Assembly: GCF_000423125.1 (NCBI RefSeq)
Contig: NZ_AUHJ01000001.1
Location: forward strand, 62,001-126,000
Source of the DNA: Haliea salexigens DSM 19537
GTDB lineage: Bacteria; Pseudomonadota; Gammaproteobacteria; Pseudomonadales; Halieaceae
DNA length: 64,000 nucleotides
Direction of reading: 5' to 3'
Shown: positions 61,572 through 64,000 of the stretch, piece after piece
How positions within the stretch are numbered: position 1 is the first letter of the stretch
Layout of the letters: each line of letters begins with the position of its first letter
Notes under the pieces: model-generated
What the model was told of the DNA's origin: nothing
The model's input: the letters and a program-made list of their open reading frames with translations, nothing else
Databases searched by the model: none
Made by a program: the position numbers and the translations under genes

Positions 61572-62651
61572 TTATGCCCCTGCTGACTCGCGCATCTGCG
61601 CGGCCCGCTCCCGGTGCTGGGCCGCACTGCCCAGCAGGGCAGCGTTGGCCGCGGCGCGGCGAAACCAGATATTCAGGCCATACTCCCACGTGTAACCGAT
61701 ACCACCATGAGCGGCGACTGCGGCTCGGGCCACGGAAACCGCACGGTCGCTGATATGGGCCTTGGCCATGGCTGCTGCATGCTGCGCATCAGGCAGATTC
61801 GAGTCCAGCGCGTAAGCGGCATACCAGAGCAGTCCGCGAGCGCTTTCCACCTCCAGCGCCATGGTCGCCAGTTGGTGCTTGAGCGCCTGGAACTGGCCGA
61901 TGGGGTGACCGAACTGTTCGCGTTCCTTGGCATAGCTCACAGACATTTCCAGACAGCGCTCCGCGCCTCCGAATGCGTCGGCGGCAAACAGCACCAAGGC
62001 AGCATTGAACAACCAGTTTACCGTCGGGCTACCGGCATCAAAGGCATGGACAACCGGTGCATTGGCAAAGGTGACTGCGGCCATCTTGCGGCTGCGGTCG
62101 GTCGAGGGCTGCGCGGTGATCTCCACCCCCTCTCCCGCGGCCACCAAAGCCATGCCGCCGCCGACAGTGCCCACCAAGAACAGTTTTGCTGCATGGGCGG
62201 CCTGCACAAAGCGAACGGTGCCGGTAACGGTGACACCATCGGTAGCCACTTCCCAACCACCGGGTTCGGGTGCATTGTTCCAGGCCAGGGTGGCCACTGA
62301 GTCACCTGCGACCACGCCGTCCAGATATTGCTCACGCACCGCGCTACTGTCGCAGCGGCTGAGAGCAATCGCCGTCAGCATCTGGCCAACCAGGGGGCCG
62401 GGGGCTCCCGCCTCCCCTGCCACCTCCACCGCCAGGGCAGCATCCACCAGACCGAGGCCGGCACCACCGGCCTCCTCGGCTACAGCAATCCCCATCAGGC
62501 CCAGCTCACAGAGACTGCGCCAGCTGGCGGGATGAAAATCATCCTCGCTGTCGACCAGCGCGTGCAGCACATCGCGGTTGACCGTCTCTGCCAGGGTGCC
62601 CCGCAGGCTGTCCTGGATGGCAAGCTGCTCTTCGGACAAGTGAAATTGCAT
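61572..62651 (-). CDS. Acyl-CoA dehydrogenase, smaller subunit (pair 3)
   Basis: 359 residues. Features: reduced central domain, and C-terminal AFGGAERCLEMSVSYAKERE, QFGHPIGQFQALKHQLATMA, AAHGGIGYTWEYGLNIWFRR. Gap to the larger subunit is only a few bases. This third pair has the same organisation as pairs 1 and 2 but in reversed order (large then small, transcriptionally), and is followed by the nitronate-monooxygenase-like gene. Probably an alpha2-beta2 partner of the next gene. Confidence 0.93.
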   Translation of the reverse strand: MQFHLSEEQLAIQDSLRGTLAETVNRDVLHALVDSEDDFHPASWRSLCELGLMGIAVAEEAGGAGLGLVDAALAVEVAGEAGAPGPLVGQMLTAIALSRCDSSAVREQYLDGVVAGDSVATLAWNNAPEPGGWEVATDGVTVTGTVRFVQAAHAAKLFLVGTVGGGMALVAAGEGVEITAQPSTDRSRKMAAVTFANAPVVHAFDAGSPTVNWLFNAALVLFAADAFGGAERCLEMSVSYAKEREQFGHPIGQFQALKHQLATMALEVESARGLLWYAAYALDSNLPDAQHAAAMAKAHISDRAVSVARAAVAAHGGIGYTWEYGLNIWFRRAAANAALLGSAAQHRERAAQMRESAGA

Positions 62652-62654
62652 CTG

Positions 62655-63842
62655 CTAAGCCCTCATACCCGGGTCGCGAGGCAGGCCGAGGCCGCGCTCA
62701 CCAATGATATTACGCTGGATATTGGTCGTACCCCCGGCAATCGAATTGCCCAGTGAGCCCATAATCTGGTCCAGCCATTTCTCCGGGCCACGGCCGCGGG
62801 TGCCCGCCGGACCCGGCTCCAGCAGAATATTCTCGCCAAGCAACTCCTGCGCCAGCAGTGCCATGTCATGGCCGATCTCGGTGACCAGCAACTTCATCAT
62901 CAGGGTTATATTCCCGGGCTCTTCGTTGGCAGCGGCGCAGGAAAATATCCGGTAACTGGAATAACGGTGCGCCAGGACCCAGCCTTCCACCCGGCCCAGG
63001 GCCTGGCGAATGGCGGGCTTGAGGATGGCCGGCTCTCCATCAATGTGAATTTCCTTGGCCAGCTCCACCAGCTTGCTGAACTGGAATCCCAGGCCATCGG
63101 CTGAACCTATGCTCGCGCGCTCATGCTTGAGTGTGGTGCGGGAGATAATCCAGCCCTTGCCTCGCTCGCCGACGATCCAGTCTGCCGGGGTAGTGGCGTT
63201 GTCAAAGAAGAACTCGTAAAAACCGGACTCGCCGGTCATCTGGCGAATGGGCCTGCGGGTTACGCCGGGTTGCTTTAGATCCAGCAGAAGGTAGGAAATC
63301 CCGGCGTGCTTGGCTGCGGCGGGCTCGGTGCGAATGAGCGCGAACATGTGGGTTGCATCACGGCCCTGCGAGGTCCATATCTTCTGGCCATTGATCACCC
63401 ATTCACCGTCCCTGAGTTCGCCTTTGGTGCGCACAGAAGCAAGATCGGAGCCAGTGCCGGGCTCGGAATAACCCTGCCCCCAGACATAGTCACCTTCCAG
63501 AGTGGGGCGAATAAAGCGCTCCTTCTGTTCCTCCGTGCCACATTCCAGCAAGGTGGGCACCAACATATTGGTACCATTGCCGCCTACCTCCATGGGCGCG
63601 CGGGCGCGGGCGAATTCCTCGCGGATAACCTGGGCACGAATCACGTCTACCGGCTGCTCGGAGCCGCCGTATTGCTGCGGCACACCGCGATACAGGTATC
63701 CCTGCTCGACGGCGTCCCGACGAAAGGCGCGAATATAATCCTTCAAGGCCTGGCCTTTATCCGCAGGTCGCCAACGCTGGGCAAGAAAATCTCTTAACTG
63801 CGCACGGAACACTTCCGCCTCAGCACCGTAACTCAAATCCAT
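62655..63842 (-). CDS. Acyl-CoA dehydrogenase, larger subunit (pair 3)
   Basis: 395 residues. Seen: YSEPGTGSDLASVRTKGELR near 128-145, KIWTSQGRDATHMFALIRTE, RRPIRQMTGESGFYEFFFDN and SIAGGTTNIQRNIIGERGLG. The last segment again has GGT in place of EGT. The first residues DLSYGAEAEVFRAQLRDFLA are typical. GGGAG precedes the ATG. Upstream on the same strand is the CoA ligase fragment, so this is an operon for ligase, dehydrogenase pair and NMO-like enzyme. Confidence 0.94.
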   Translation of the reverse strand: MDLSYGAEAEVFRAQLRDFLAQRWRPADKGQALKDYIRAFRRDAVEQGYLYRGVPQQYGGSEQPVDVIRAQVIREEFARARAPMEVGGNGTNMLVPTLLECGTEEQKERFIRPTLEGDYVWGQGYSEPGTGSDLASVRTKGELRDGEWVINGQKIWTSQGRDATHMFALIRTEPAAAKHAGISYLLLDLKQPGVTRRPIRQMTGESGFYEFFFDNATTPADWIVGERGKGWIISRTTLKHERASIGSADGLGFQFSKLVELAKEIHIDGEPAILKPAIRQALGRVEGWVLAHRYSSYRIFSCAAANEEPGNITLMMKLLVTEIGHDMALLAQELLGENILLEPGPAGTRGRGPEKWLDQIMGSLGNSIAGGTTNIQRNIIGERGLGLPRDPGMRA

Positions 63843-63869
63843 ACCGACCGCTCCCTTGTTGTTCCCTGC

Positions 63870-64000
63870 CTACGAAGACTGGCCCACGGGGCCAAACAAT
63901 TCCCGTACCTGTGGCAGCGCGGGCTTCATGGATGGTGTACGCGGCACATCCTCGACAAACAAAAACCGGACCGGTACCTGGTAGGGCAACAAATGCTGCC
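63870..64000 (-). CDS. C-terminus of an acyl-CoA synthetase; 5' end outside window
   Basis: Translation of the minus strand from the window edge to the TAG at 63870 gives QHLLPYQVPVRFLFVEDVPR, then TPSMKPALPQVREL and a short tail. This matches the last residues of an AMP-binding CoA ligase: YQVPVRFLFVEDVPRTP and a MK pair at the usual GK position. Only about 43 residues are present. It is 28 bases upstream of the acyl-CoA dehydrogenase start, on the same strand. Confidence 0.72.
   Translation of the reverse strand, partial: QHLLPYQVPVRFLFVEDVPRTPSMKPALPQVRELFGPVGQSS

Overview
The window is a GC-rich, densely packed stretch of a Gram-negative chromosome. The mix of molybdenum enzymes, acyl-CoA catabolic clusters, DUF3604 proteins, a PQQ lipoprotein, a Fur box and a DUF3348/DUF802/OmpA/DUF2894 operon points to a Pseudomonadota member, most likely a marine gammaproteobacterium of the Halieaceae/Spongiibacteraceae type. 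That assignment is inference; there is no rRNA or other phylogenetic marker, and no tRNA was seen.

Layout. 1-7.6 kb: the C-terminus of an acyl-CoA ligase, then a minus-strand block with a SnoaL-like protein, a GST, an amidohydrolase and a cytochrome P450 (under a perfect 20-bp palindrome), a two-subunit molybdenum hydroxylase and the peroxiredoxin Bcp. 7.6-10 kb: Nudix hydrolase, flavin reductase and moaC-moaD-moaE for molybdopterin. 10-24 kb: LLM-type flavin/F420 oxidoreductase, spinster-like MFS transporter, two DUF3604 proteins, an APH-like kinase, SRPBCC protein, N-acyl-D-amino-acid deacylase-like amidohydrolase, PQQ dehydrogenase and a KstD/fumarate-reductase-type flavoprotein. 24-28.6 kb: DUF1853, a probable outer-membrane protein, and modABC molybdate uptake. 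28.6-33.6 kb: MAPEG protein, the four-gene MotA/MotB-like operon (DUF3348, DUF802, OmpA, DUF2894), and an SDR.

33.6-38.1 kb is an accessory island, visibly less GC-rich. It holds a small secreted protein, a textbook Fur box driving two unrecognised small genes, a membrane/coiled-coil protein, short repeats, an intact tyrosine integrase and the wreck of a second integrase that runs into the 3' end of a molybdopterin oxidoreductase.

38-64 kb is a catabolic region: molybdopterin oxidoreductase, MaoC-type dehydratase, two enoyl-CoA hydratases, three GntR/FCD and one TetR regulator, a long minus-strand operon (two acyl-CoA dehydrogenase pairs, CoA ligase, thiolase-fold protein lacking the nucleophile Cys, DUF35 protein, GntR), a DUF2889 protein, Zn alcohol dehydrogenase, a PaaK-like ligase with an odd partner, an amidohydrolase, a nitronate-monooxygenase-like enzyme, a third acyl-CoA dehydrogenase pair and the end of another ligase. 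This set resembles pathways that activate and shorten bulky hydrophobic acids such as steroid, terpenoid or aromatic side chains; the substrate cannot be read from sequence.

Most notable: the Zorya-like proton-motor operon at 28.95-32.68 kb, a palindrome (AAGGTACCTT) shared by a GntR gene and the nearby amidohydrolase promoter, and the putative retro-aldolase pair (thiolase fold plus DUF35).
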